Positions 1 to 7,383 of a DNA stretch of 64,000 nucleotides are shown piece after piece (position 1 is the first letter of the stretch; the number at the start of each line of letters is the position of its first letter). The stretch covers positions 1 through 64,000 of the forward strand of contig REBS01000081.1 in NCBI GenBank assembly GCA_007692605.1. The letters are read 5' to 3'. The notes below the pieces were generated by a model. It was not told the origin of the DNA and made no database searches. It saw nothing but the letters and a program-made list of their open reading frames with translations. A program made the translations under genes and the position numbers. Source of the DNA: Gemmatimonadales bacterium. Its GTDB lineage: Bacteria; Gemmatimonadota; Gemmatimonadetes; Longimicrobiales; Gaopeijiaceae.

Positions 1-1368
1 GAGGGGGGTCGGGACGGCGAGGGGGCGTCGGTCGAGCTGGCCCGTGGGCTCCAGGAAACCGGGCTGGCGATGGGGCGTTTCAAGACGGGGACGCCCCCTC
101 GGATCGACGGGCGGAGTGTCGATTACGACCGGCTCGAGATCCAGCCGGGTGACGACATCGATTATCGATTCAGCGCCTACACGCGGGAGCCCCGGCTGGA
201 ACAGCGCCCCTGCTGGATGCTCTGGACCGGACCGGCGTTGAGGGCGGTGGTCGAGGACAACCTCGAGGAGAGCGCGCTCTACGGGGGGGAGATCTCGGGT
301 CGGGGTCCGCGGTACTGCCCCTCGATCGAGGACAAGGTGGTGCGCTTCCCCGACGCGGAGCGGCACAAGGTCTTTCTGGAGCCCGAGGGGCTGGAAACGA
401 CCGAACTCTATGTGAATGGCCTCTCGACCTCCCTTCCGGCGGATGTGCAACTCGCCTTTCTACGCACCCTGACGGGGCTGGAGCGGGTTCGGATGACGAA
501 GGTGGGGTACGCCATCGAGTACGACTACTTCCCGCCGGAGCAGCTGCGGGCGACGCTCGAGGTGCGGCGCTTCGAGGGACTCTACTTCGCCGGGCAGATC
601 AACGGAACCACGGGGTACGAGGAGGCCGCCGGCCAGGGGTTGATGGCCGGTGCGAATGCGGGGCTTCGGGCGCGCGGGCGGGAACCTCTCGTCCTCGGGC
701 GGGACGAGGCGTACCTAGGGGTGATGATCGATGACCTGGTGACCCGGGGGGTCGATGAGCCCTACCGACTCTTCACGTCACGTGCGGAGTTCCGCCTCCT
801 GCTCCGGCATGACAATGCGGTCGAGCGGTTGGGTGAACGGGGTGTCGAGGTGGGGCTACTGGATGGGGGTCAGGAGGAGGGGCTGCGGAGCAGGGAGGAG
901 GAGCGGGCACGCCTGGAGCGATGGCTGGAAGAGACCCGGATCGGGGTGCCCGATGCCAATGAGGTTCTCGACGAGGTCGGAGAGTCTCGGGTGTCGGAGC
1001 CGCAGCCGGTGCGGGAGCTTCTGAGGCGCCCCCGGGTGCCGCTGGACGCGCTCCTGCGATCGTGTGGTGGGACCGGAAAGGCGATCGGTGCCGAGATTCG
1101 AAGCTCGGTCGAGGTCGAGGTGAAGTACGAAGGGTATGTCGCCCGGGAACGCGAGCGAGCCGAGCGGCTGCGGCGTCAGGCGGGGTTCGTGCTCCCCGAG
1201 GATCTTCCTTACCGCGAGCTCAAGACGCTTTCGATCGAGGGCAGGGAGAAGCTCGAGAGGGTGCGTCCCGAGTCGCTCGCCCAGGCGGGTCGGATTCCGG
1301 GGGTGTCGGCGTCGGACCTCCAGAACCTGGTGATGGAGGTGAAGCGGTGGCGGTCGGCGGTCGGTTGA
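1..1368 (+). CDS. mnmG: tRNA uridine-5-carboxymethylaminomethyl synthesis enzyme MnmG, 5' truncated by the window edge
   Basis: FAD protein that with MnmE installs the cmnm5 group on wobble uridine 34 of certain tRNAs. The frame is open from base 1, and 455 residues remain of a family usually near 620-630. Visible family signatures are GRFKTGTPPRID near the start, the RYCPSIEDKVVRFP stretch, YVNGLSTSLP, the FAD-contacting GQINGTTGYEEAAGQG, DEPYRLFTSRAEFRLLLR, and the C-terminal GidA-associated helical domain containing LPYRELKTLSIEGREKL. It sits near parAB, as mnmG often does close to replication origins, but the usual partner rsmG does not follow it. No frameshift is visible in the retained part. 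Confidence 0.96.
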   Translation, partial: EGGRDGEGASVELARGLQETGLAMGRFKTGTPPRIDGRSVDYDRLEIQPGDDIDYRFSAYTREPRLEQRPCWMLWTGPALRAVVEDNLEESALYGGEISGRGPRYCPSIEDKVVRFPDAERHKVFLEPEGLETTELYVNGLSTSLPADVQLAFLRTLTGLERVRMTKVGYAIEYDYFPPEQLRATLEVRRFEGLYFAGQINGTTGYEEAAGQGLMAGANAGLRARGREPLVLGRDEAYLGVMIDDLVTRGVDEPYRLFTSRAEFRLLLRHDNAVERLGERGVEVGLLDGGQEEGLRSREEERARLERWLEETRIGVPDANEVLDEVGESRVSEPQPVRELLRRPRVPLDALLRSCGGTGKAIGAEIRSSVEVEVKYEGYVARERERAERLRRQAGFVLPEDLPYRELKTLSIEGREKLERVRPESLAQAGRIPGVSASDLQNLVMEVKRWRSAVG

Positions 1369-1882
1369 GCGGCTCCCGAGCGGGGCCGGATCGGATGGGG
1401 TGGGAGCAAGAAAAGAACCCGGGGGGGGTGAGAGGATGAGTTCGACGTCGCCTGTTTCACGACTCCCCTGACGCCGCTGTCTCACCTCTCGACCCTTCCC
1501 CGGGCCTTTATACGTCTGTCCTTCCTTGCTTCGATCAGTTGGGAAGCAGAAGCTCCCCCCCTGCAATGCATGCCCGGGCCGGATGCCCGGCGAGACCGAG
1601 ACTCAGGTGCGCCGCGCGGGTGTCGCGTCCCAGGCCGTTCGTGAACCGGACCTCACTGCGCGTCACCTCACCGACCCTCTGGAAGCGTGCCTCCCCGGAC
1701 CGGAATGTGCCGGAGGGGGGTCGATGGGTGGCGAGAAACCTTCTCAGCCCTCCCTTCAGTCGAAGCTTCGGGCCACTGGGGATCTCGATTCGATCCTGTT
1801 GGGCTTGTCGGGATGTGTGTGAATCCATTGGAACAGCTCCGATGTCGGCGGTTCGAGAGTCGGACTCGCAGTGAAAAGAAGG
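1369..1882. other. 514-bp intergenic stretch with no recognised gene
   Basis: It lies between mnmG and the convergent fasciclin gene. Short open frames here have no family resemblance and arginine/proline-rich composition typical of non-coding GC-rich DNA. A TTTATAC string at about 1507-1513 and a small CCGGGC/GCCCGG inverted repeat near 1571-1590 were seen, but neither supports a named feature. No tRNA or known structured RNA could be recognised. An rsmG gene might be expected here and is not present. Confidence 0.5.
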
Positions 1883-2374
1883 TCAGTTGCCCGGGATCAG
1901 AACGGTGTCGATCACGTGGATGACGCCATTGGAAGCCTCGACATCGGCCGTCACGACCTGCGCGTCATTGATGCGGACGGTTTCGCCCGAGACCGAGATC
2001 GTCAGGTGGCTGCCCTGAACGCTTTCGGCGTGATTCAGACCGACCACGTCGGCGGCCATCACCTTGCCGGAGACCACGTGGTACAGGAGGATCTCACGAA
2101 GCGCGTCGGGATCGGCCAGAAGCGCCTCGACGGTTCCCTCGGGGAGGGCCGCGAAGGCCTCATCGGTCGGCGCGAACACGGTGAACGGGCCCTCGCTGCG
2201 GAGGACATCGACGAGGCCGGCGGCCTCGGCAGCGGCGAGCAGGGTGTTGAAGGCGCCAGCTTCCGCGGCTACGTCCACGATATCGTTCGGAGACTCGCCG
2301 TACTGAGCCTGGGCGGGAGACACGGCAACCAGAGCGAACAGGAGTGCCGGGAGAAGAAAGAGAATGCGTCGCAT
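1883..2374 (-). CDS. secreted single-domain fasciclin (FAS1) protein
   Basis: Predicted exported adhesion-type protein of 163 residues. The chosen ATG at 2374 gives a clean signal peptide, [18 protein letters not shown] ending at AQA, and is preceded by AGGAG nine bases upstream. An earlier ATG at 2443 would put 23 odd residues before the signal. One FAS1 domain follows, with H1-type motif [15 protein letters not shown], the central YHVVSGKV, and H2-type motif [12 protein letters not shown]1 proteins are usually extracellular and mediate surface or matrix contact. The gene is divergent from a CarH-like regulator, and its promoter is covered by four tandem 11-bp repeats, so light/B12 control is predicted. 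The true ligand is unknown. Confidence 0.9.
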   Translation of the reverse strand: MRRILFLLPALLFALVAVSPAQAQYGESPNDIVDVAAEAGAFNTLLAAAEAAGLVDVLRSEGPFTVFAPTDEAFAALPEGTVEALLADPDALREILLYHVVSGKVMAADVVGLNHAESVQGSHLTISVSGETVRINDAQVVTADVEASNGVIHVIDTVLIPGN

Positions 2375-2435
2375 ACGAATGAACTCCTGGAAATCAGAAT
2401 TTTGAAAGAGGCGCCGAACGTCGACCACCTCTGGT

Positions 2436-2479
2436 GTGTGCAATTAGTGTACAGGGAGCGTATAGGGTCTGTCAAGGGC
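2436..2479 (-). promoter_or_regulatory. fasciclin promoter overlaid by four tandem 11-bp repeats (candidate CarH-type operator)
   Basis: On the - strand TTGACA (2470-2475) and TACACT (2446-2451) are 18 bp apart, a good sigma-70 promoter for the fasciclin gene with a leader of about 65 nt. Read on the + strand the same stretch consists of four contiguous 11-mers: GTGTGCAATTA, GTGTACAGGGA, GCGTATAGGGT and CTGTCAAGGGC. All four share GT at positions 3-4 and A at position 7, and three share AGGG at 7-10. CarH-type repressors are known to bind tandem direct repeats of about 11 bp, so this is a strong candidate operator for the adjacent regulator. Confidence 0.7.
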
Positions 2480-2504
2480 TGGGAGAAAAAAGTTGGACGG
2501 AACC

Positions 2505-2533
2505 TTGACGGGAGCGGGTGAAGGCTCTACGAT
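2505..2533 (+). promoter_or_regulatory. promoter of the CarH-like regulator, nearly leaderless
   Basis: TTGACG at 2505-2510 and TACGAT at 2528-2533 are separated by exactly 17 bp. Transcription would begin around 2540, only a few bases before the ATG at 2543 (a second in-frame ATG is at 2549). The mRNA is therefore predicted to be leaderless or nearly so, and no Shine-Dalgarno sequence is visible. Confidence 0.6.
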
Positions 2534-2542
2534 TGGGACGTT

Positions 2543-3535
2543 ATGACAATGCCAAACACTTCTTCAGCGCAGTTCCCCATGCGGGTGGTCGTCCGCCGGA
2601 CGGGCCTCAGCGCATCCTTGCTTCGTGCATGGGAGCGCCGCTATGCAGCCGTGGAGCCCGGGCGCTCCGATGGCGGCCAGCGGCTGTATTCCGAGGATGA
2701 CATCCGGAAACTCCTGTTACTCAAGGACCTTGTGGATCGAGGTCACAACATCAGCCAGGTGGCGGGACGGGATGTGGGCGAGCTGAGGTTGATGCTCCGT
2801 CAGAATGGTACGAATGGCGTCCGATCGGAGACGCTGTCGGACGAGCCGGTGCCTTCGACGAGAGTTGGGGAGCCGGACGGACTGGGCCCCCGAGCCTCGG
2901 AGTTTCTGGAGGCCTGCGTCAAGGCCGCGCACGAGATGGACACGCGGGAGCTCGAGAGTCAGCTGAACCGGGCCGCGATGGCGCTCGATCCGGCCGCACT
3001 GGTCGACCGGGTGCTGGTCCCCCTGCTGAACCGGATCGGCCTCCTGTGGGCGGAAGGTGAGTTGGGGCCTGCGTCCGAGCATGTGGCGTCGGCGGTGATT
3101 CGGCGGTTTCTGGGCTGGCTGCTGGACACCCTCTCCCCCACGGGCTCGGCGCCGATCGCGGTGGTTGGGACGCCCGCCGGGCATCGCCACGAGTTCGGCG
3201 CACTTCTCGCGTCGGTCGTGATCGCGGGCGAGGGGTGGCAGGTTCTGAGTATCGGAGCCGACCTTCCCGCGGCAGAGATCGCCGACGCCGCGCAGAGAAA
3301 AAGTGCTCGCCTGATCGCCCTGTCCGCGATCTACCCGCGAGAAGATCCGCACCTTCCGGGAGAGCTCCGGTCGCTGCGGCGGATTCTGGGCGACGAGATG
3401 CCGGTCCTCGTGGGCGGGCCTGCCGCTGCCCCCTTTGCCGAGCTCCTGCTCTCGGACGGGATCCAGTTCCTTCCGGACATGACGGCCCTCAGAGACGAAG
3501 CCCGTTCCTACCTGGTTACGGAGCACGCCGTCTGA
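2543..3535 (+). CDS. CarH-like MerR-type regulator with adenosylcobalamin-binding (photoreceptor) domain
   Basis: A 330-residue regulator. Residues about 13-75 form a MerR-type helix-turn-helix (RRTGLSASLLRAWERRY, then the wing with GQRLYSEDD). Residues about 115-190 are the four-helix cap of B12-binding proteins, and the rest is a Rossmann B12 domain. The W-x9-EH signature of CarH photoreceptors is intact (W169, E179, H180). GHRHEFG at 213-219 supplies the lower axial histidine H216, with spacing matching Thermus CarH. The residue after W169 is Ala where Thermus CarH has the upper-face His132. CarH proteins repress in the dark as AdoCbl tetramers and release DNA in light. No carotenoid genes are in the window; the likely target is the divergent fasciclin gene. 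Confidence 0.88.
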   Translation: MTMPNTSSAQFPMRVVVRRTGLSASLLRAWERRYAAVEPGRSDGGQRLYSEDDIRKLLLLKDLVDRGHNISQVAGRDVGELRLMLRQNGTNGVRSETLSDEPVPSTRVGEPDGLGPRASEFLEACVKAAHEMDTRELESQLNRAAMALDPAALVDRVLVPLLNRIGLLWAEGELGPASEHVASAVIRRFLGWLLDTLSPTGSAPIAVVGTPAGHRHEFGALLASVVIAGEGWQVLSIGADLPAAEIADAAQRKSARLIALSAIYPREDPHLPGELRSLRRILGDEMPVLVGGPAAAPFAELLLSDGIQFLPDMTALRDEARSYLVTEHAV

Positions 3536-3614
3536 AGGTCTTCAGGGTTTGAAGGGCTGGGGGTCCGTGCTCGCCCTCCGAAGGGCCGGGCGCTGCGACG
3601 GCGACTGGAGGCGA

Positions 3615-3630
3615 TGTTTCACGTGAAACA
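3615..3630. promoter_or_regulatory. parS: parS centromere site 1
   Basis: TGTTTCACGTGAAACA is a perfect 16-bp match to the conserved bacterial chromosomal parS palindrome, the ParB loading site. It lies 1.1 kb upstream of parA and 80 bp after the CarH-like gene. Confidence 0.95.
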
Positions 3631-4529
3631 CTCGGACCTCCGGCGCGCCCGTCCGGACGGTGCCCGTTCCAGTCCCCGCGTCGCGAAGATGCTTGGTCGC
3701 GGGTTCCATGAAGGGACACGCTCTACGTCGGCTCTTCTTTGAAGGCCGGCCCAGCCCTCAGTTCCCCGACCCCTTGGTGGTGGCCCCCAAAGGTCTCCGT
3801 TGCCCACCCTTGGCGGCTGTTCTTCAACGGGGCGCGCTCCCGGGGCCGACCCTGGGGGGTGTGCGCCCGAGGTGCTTGGCGGTCCTGATCGTCCGGTGCC
3901 TCGGGTGCAGGAGCAGCCAGGGCCGACCGAACCCCTCTGGCACGCGGCCGGTCCGCCTGGTTCCCTGGGAGCCACCCCGGTATAAAGCGAACTGTGGGCG
4001 GGGCTCTCTGCCTTGTGGAGGCGGGCGTGCGCCGAGTCCAGGTCCCGGCATACGGGAAGGCAAGACACGGGCGGCTGCTCGGCGAGAACCGCGATAACAG
4101 GCGGATGGGCGCACCTCCGGGCCGCCACGGGGGGGCGAATCGGAGCGAGGCCCGTCGGTGGGCGGCGCGCGCGGCCGCGGGCAGGCCTGAATCTCGGGGT
4201 GCCACGAATTCACGGAGCTCGGTGTCTGAAGCCAGAACGGAGTCCCGGATATGCCGGCCCGAGTCGCGGTGGGTGTGCCCGACAGGCGCCAGGAGCATGG
4301 GGGGCAGCTCGTGGGTTAGCAAACGTGCGGGTCGAAGACGGGCTGGGAGCTCCGCCGAGGCTCGGCGCGCCGGTCGCGACTCCTCTCCTTCGTGCCCTTT
4401 CGGATGCGGCCGGAGCGGCCGCCGTGCACCCCGGGACCGTCGACGGGGGCGGAATGAAGGAGTCGGGTTGACGCCCGGTTCCCGGAAAAGGTCTTATGGC
4501 GACAGGGGTGCAGACCGACGCGCGCGATT

Positions 4530-4545
4530 TGTTTCACGTGAAACA
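4530..4545. promoter_or_regulatory. parS: parS centromere site 2, inside a larger GC-rich inverted repeat
   Basis: A second perfect TGTTTCACGTGAAACA, 140 bp upstream of parA. It is enclosed by 11-bp inverted arms CCGACGCGCGC (4515-4525) and GCGCGCGTCGG (4548-4558), offset by one base from the parS centre. The arms could extrude a stem or mark an additional binding site. Proximity to the parA start would also allow ParB to influence parAB transcription. Confidence 0.95.
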
Positions 4546-4684
4546 TTGCGCGCGTCGGCTCGCCCACCCGCCTTCGTGGGCCGATCAACGCGTCCGGGAG
4601 CCGTGAACTCACCGGTTCCCCCCGGCGCGAACGCCTTCTATATTGCACCCTCGCGACCCGCCCACCCCGCAACCCGTCCCGTCC

Positions 4685-5488
4685 ATGGCCCGATCCATCG
4701 CTATCGCGAACCAGAAGGGTGGTGTGGGTAAGACCACAACCGCCATCAACCTGGGCGCCTCGCTCGCCATCGCCGAGCGCCGAACCCTCATCATCGACAT
4801 CGATCCGCAGGGGAACGCAACCTCCGGCCTGGGAGTCGAAAAGCACGATGAACTCCTGACGATCTACGATGTTCTGGTCGAGGGTCGTGACGTGGCGGAG
4901 TGCGTACAGCCCAGTCCACATGTGGACGGCCTCTTCATCCTTCCCTCGAACCGCGAACTGGTTGGCGCCGAGATCGAGCTGGTCTCCCGAAACGACAGGG
5001 AGCGCATTCTGGAAGGGGCTCTGGACGGGATCAAGGGGGAGTACGACTACATTCTCGTCGATTGTCCCCCCTCGCTGGGCCTGCTCACTCTGAATACGCT
5101 CACCGCCACCGAGTCGGTGCTGATTCCCATCCAGTGTGAGTTCTACGCCCTCGAGGGTCTCAGCCAGCTCCTCAACACGATCCGCCTGGTCCAACGTGGC
5201 CTGAACCCGGAGCTCGAGATCGAGGGTGTCCTGCTCACGATGTACGACCGGCGGCTGAATCTCTCCCGCCAGGTGGCCGACGAAGCCCGGGAGTACTTCG
5301 GATCGAAGGTCTTCCAGACGACCATACCCCGAAACGTCAGGCTGGCCGAAGCCCCGTCCTTTGGGCAGCCCATCGCGATGTACGACGTGATGTCGGCAGG
5401 TGCCCAGGCCTACCTGGCCCTGGCTGAGGAGCTGATCCGACAGGCGAATCCCCCGGTGCGCCATGGCAAACCGGGAGAGGCCCCATGA
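4685..5488 (+). CDS. parA: chromosome-partitioning ATPase ParA (Soj)
   Basis: A 267-residue Walker-type ATPase that drives origin segregation with ParB. The deviant Walker A box KGGVGKTT is at residues 11-18, switch DIDPQGNATSGLG follows, and DCPPSLGLLTLN is the Walker B region. The ATG at 4685 is chosen because MARSIAIANQKGG is the typical N-terminus; an upstream in-frame GTG adds only proline-rich residues. The stop overlaps the parB start in ATGA, implying translational coupling. A TATATT hexamer lies 40 bp upstream. Length and motifs are normal for the chromosomal Soj class. Confidence 0.97.
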   Translation: MARSIAIANQKGGVGKTTTAINLGASLAIAERRTLIIDIDPQGNATSGLGVEKHDELLTIYDVLVEGRDVAECVQPSPHVDGLFILPSNRELVGAEIELVSRNDRERILEGALDGIKGEYDYILVDCPPSLGLLTLNTLTATESVLIPIQCEFYALEGLSQLLNTIRLVQRGLNPELEIEGVLLTMYDRRLNLSRQVADEAREYFGSKVFQTTIPRNVRLAEAPSFGQPIAMYDVMSAGAQAYLALAEELIRQANPPVRHGKPGEAP

Positions 5489-6396
5489 CCCGTCCGTCGC
5501 GCAAGAGACTGGGTCGCGGGCTGGGAGCCCTTCTCGGTGAGGACTATCTCTCGTCGGGGGGGCAGGAAGAGTCGGGTCAGATTCGCACGATCGCGACGGC
5601 GTCGATCCGAGCGAACCCCTTCCAGCCCCGCAGGGAGTTTGCCGAGGAGGAACTGGCGGACCTCCAGGCATCGATTCAGGAGAACGGCCTCCTCCAGCCC
5701 CTCGTGGTCCGATCGGCGCCCGGACGTCAAAACGTGTATGAACTGGTGGCGGGCGAACGCCGGTTACGGTCGATCACCGCATTGGGGTGGACCAAGGTCC
5801 CCGCCGTGGTCCGTGATGTCGATGATCGCACCCTCCTCGTGCTGGCGCTCGTGGAGAATATCCAGAGGGAGGAGCTGAGTCCGCTGGAAGAGGCCGAAGG
5901 CTACCGGGTCCTGGGGGAGGAGTTCGAGCTGACCCAGGCCCAGATTGCGGAAGCGGTGGGCCGGAGCCGCTCTGCGGTAGCGAACAGCCTGCGCCTCCTG
6001 CGTCTGCCGCCGTCGGTGCGGAGAATGCTCTCGCAGGGCGAACTGTCGATGGGACACGCGCGGGCCCTGCTCGGGATCGATGACCCGGCCCGGCTCTCGG
6101 AGATGGCGCGCAGGGCCGCTCGGGAGGGGTGGTCGGTCCGGGAAGTCGAAAAGCGAACGCGGGGGAAGGGGGCGTCGACCGGGGCTCCCGGGCCCGCCAC
6201 CCCGAGCTCGACGCGGCCGGATCCTGTGATGAACGCGCTTCAGGAGGAACTCCGGGGAGCGCTCGGAACGCGGGTGGCCCTGCAGGCGAGCGGAGACGAG
6301 AGCGGGGTCATCCGGATCCCCTTCCGCAACCAGGAAGACTTCACACGGGTCTTCCGCATCCTCACCGGACGGGACCCGCGGGATGTCGCCGGGTAG
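5485..6396 (+). CDS. parB: chromosome-partitioning protein ParB (Spo0J), parS-binding CTPase
   Basis: A 303-residue ParB. The N-terminal RGLGALLGED peptide is the ParA-stimulating motif. The ParB/Srx CTPase fold follows: IRANPFQPRREF, then the GERRLRS box and ENIQREEL box that bind CTP. A helix-turn-helix (QAQIAEAVGRSRSAVANSLRL) binds parS, and the C-terminal roughly 60 residues form the dimerisation domain. The start overlaps parA by 4 nt. Two perfect parS sites upstream are its expected targets. All key motifs are intact. Confidence 0.97.
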   Translation: MTRPSRKRLGRGLGALLGEDYLSSGGQEESGQIRTIATASIRANPFQPRREFAEEELADLQASIQENGLLQPLVVRSAPGRQNVYELVAGERRLRSITALGWTKVPAVVRDVDDRTLLVLALVENIQREELSPLEEAEGYRVLGEEFELTQAQIAEAVGRSRSAVANSLRLLRLPPSVRRMLSQGELSMGHARALLGIDDPARLSEMARRAAREGWSVREVEKRTRGKGASTGAPGPATPSSTRPDPVMNALQEELRGALGTRVALQASGDESGVIRIPFRNQEDFTRVFRILTGRDPRDVAG

Positions 6397-6413
6397 CAGG
6401 AGGGATCTCCGCC

Positions 6414-7184
6414 ATGGATGAGAAGCCCGAGTTCACGGTGGTCATCCGGCCCTCGGACGGCCGTGAGACGAGGGCTATCCGGATTGGCAACGCCAGCCTC
6501 CGACGCATCGTTGCCGGCGCTGTCGTCCTCGGCGTGCTCTTCGCACTGGTCCTGGGCTCCTGGTGGTACCTGGCGGCGCGGGCGCAGGAGGCCACACGCC
6601 TGACCGCGCAGGTCGAGGGACTCACGGCCGAACTCGAGAGAATGGATGAACTGGCCCGCACGCTGACCGAGCTCGAACGCAGATATGAAGGTATACGGTC
6701 CCTGTTCGGTCCCGCTCAGGGCATTCAACCCGAGACCTTTCTCCCGCCCGCTCTCGGCCGGGGCTCGAGCCTGACCTCTCCCGGAGCCGGTGGAGACGGT
6801 CGCCCCACCTCCTGGCCCCTCACGGAGCGCGGCTTTCTGACGCAGCCCCTGATCGAAGGGGGAGGCTCGGGAGAGGAGCATCCGGGGATTGACATTGCCG
6901 TGCCGGCCGGGTCGTATATACGGTCAGCCGGCGATGGGTCGGTGGTCGAAGTCGGGGACGATCCGGTGTATGGCCTGTACCTTATCGTCGACCACGGAGG
7001 GGGGTATCGCAGTCTCTATGCCCATGCCTCGCAGATCTCGGTGGAGCACGGTCGAACCGTGCGACGCAACCAGGTGCTTGGTCTTACGGGCTCCACGGGC
7101 CGGTCTACCGCCCCGCACCTTCACTTTGAAATTCTGCGCGATGGGGAGCCGGTGGACCCTCTCGAGATCGTGGAGCGTCCATGA
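6414..7184 (+). CDS. membrane-anchored M23 (LytM) peptidoglycan endopeptidase
   Basis: A 256-residue protein with a cytoplasmic N-terminus of about 30 residues, one membrane helix at about 33-53, a short coiled coil (about 58-90), and a periplasmic M23 domain. Metal-binding motifs are HPGIDIAVPAG near residue 159 and HLHFE near residue 235. The ATG at 6414 is fixed by a strong AGGAGGG (6398-6404) nine bases upstream; longer in-frame extensions would overlap parB. M23 enzymes cleave peptide cross-links or act as amidase activators. It directly follows parB with 17 bp spacing, so co-transcription is likely. Confidence 0.9.
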   Translation: MDEKPEFTVVIRPSDGRETRAIRIGNASLRRIVAGAVVLGVLFALVLGSWWYLAARAQEATRLTAQVEGLTAELERMDELARTLTELERRYEGIRSLFGPAQGIQPETFLPPALGRGSSLTSPGAGGDGRPTSWPLTERGFLTQPLIEGGGSGEEHPGIDIAVPAGSYIRSAGDGSVVEVGDDPVYGLYLIVDHGGGYRSLYAHASQISVEHGRTVRRNQVLGLTGSTGRSTAPHLHFEILRDGEPVDPLEIVERP

Positions 7185-7209
7185 GACCCGACGGCCCCTC
7201 GTCGCGAAG

Positions 7210-7317
7210 AGATCCACAGTCGCCCCGAATTGTCCACGGATGTGGATAACCGGTGAAAGGGCCGCTGTTACGGGGATCGCTCGGGTTGTCCACACCCGGT
7301 GTCCCGGTTTCTCCACA
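7210..7317. other. cluster of DnaA-box-like 9-mers, candidate replication origin
   Basis: Five 9-mers resembling the DnaA box TTATCCACA fall within 108 bp. TGTGGATAA at 7241-7249 is a perfect box on the - strand. TTGTCCACA (7286-7294) and TTCTCCACA (7309-7317) each have one mismatch. TTGTCCACG (7230-7238) and AGATCCACA (7210-7218) have two. The segment lies in a 199-bp gap 2.7 kb from the nearer parS site. A moderately AT-rich stretch (7361-7440) follows. dnaA itself is not in the window, so origin function is inferred. Confidence 0.55.
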
Positions 7318-7383
7318 ATCTCTCAACGCCACCCCGGAGCGGTCATGGCTCTCCAGGGGGCAATGTAAAACAAGGGTGATGCC

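Larger units (their letters stand above)
3536..4684. other. 1.1-kb intergenic region upstream of parAB carrying two parS sites and no convincing gene
   Basis: Apart from the two parS sites, nothing here reads as coding. Open frames on both strands are low-complexity Arg/Pro/Gly-rich and lack family motifs, and strong third-position GC preference does not hold in any one frame. A TATATT hexamer at 4639-4644 is a plausible -10 for parA. This is where rsmG would be expected in the common mnmG-rsmG-parA-parB order; it is absent or unrecognisable. The length and parS content fit a centromere-like, gene-free segment. Confidence 0.6.

Noticed and set aside
1845..1875. tRNA-like GGTTCGAG T-loop string
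   Set aside because: The flanking bases do not form a T stem, and no D arm, anticodon arm or acceptor stem could be drawn.
3723..4322. Possible rsmG remnant: RHIRDSV followed by REFV at RsmG-like spacing on the - strand
   Set aside because: The resemblance is limited to a few residues, the AdoMet-binding glycine motif is absent, the strand is opposite to the usual operon, and the surrounding frame is Arg/Pro-rich.
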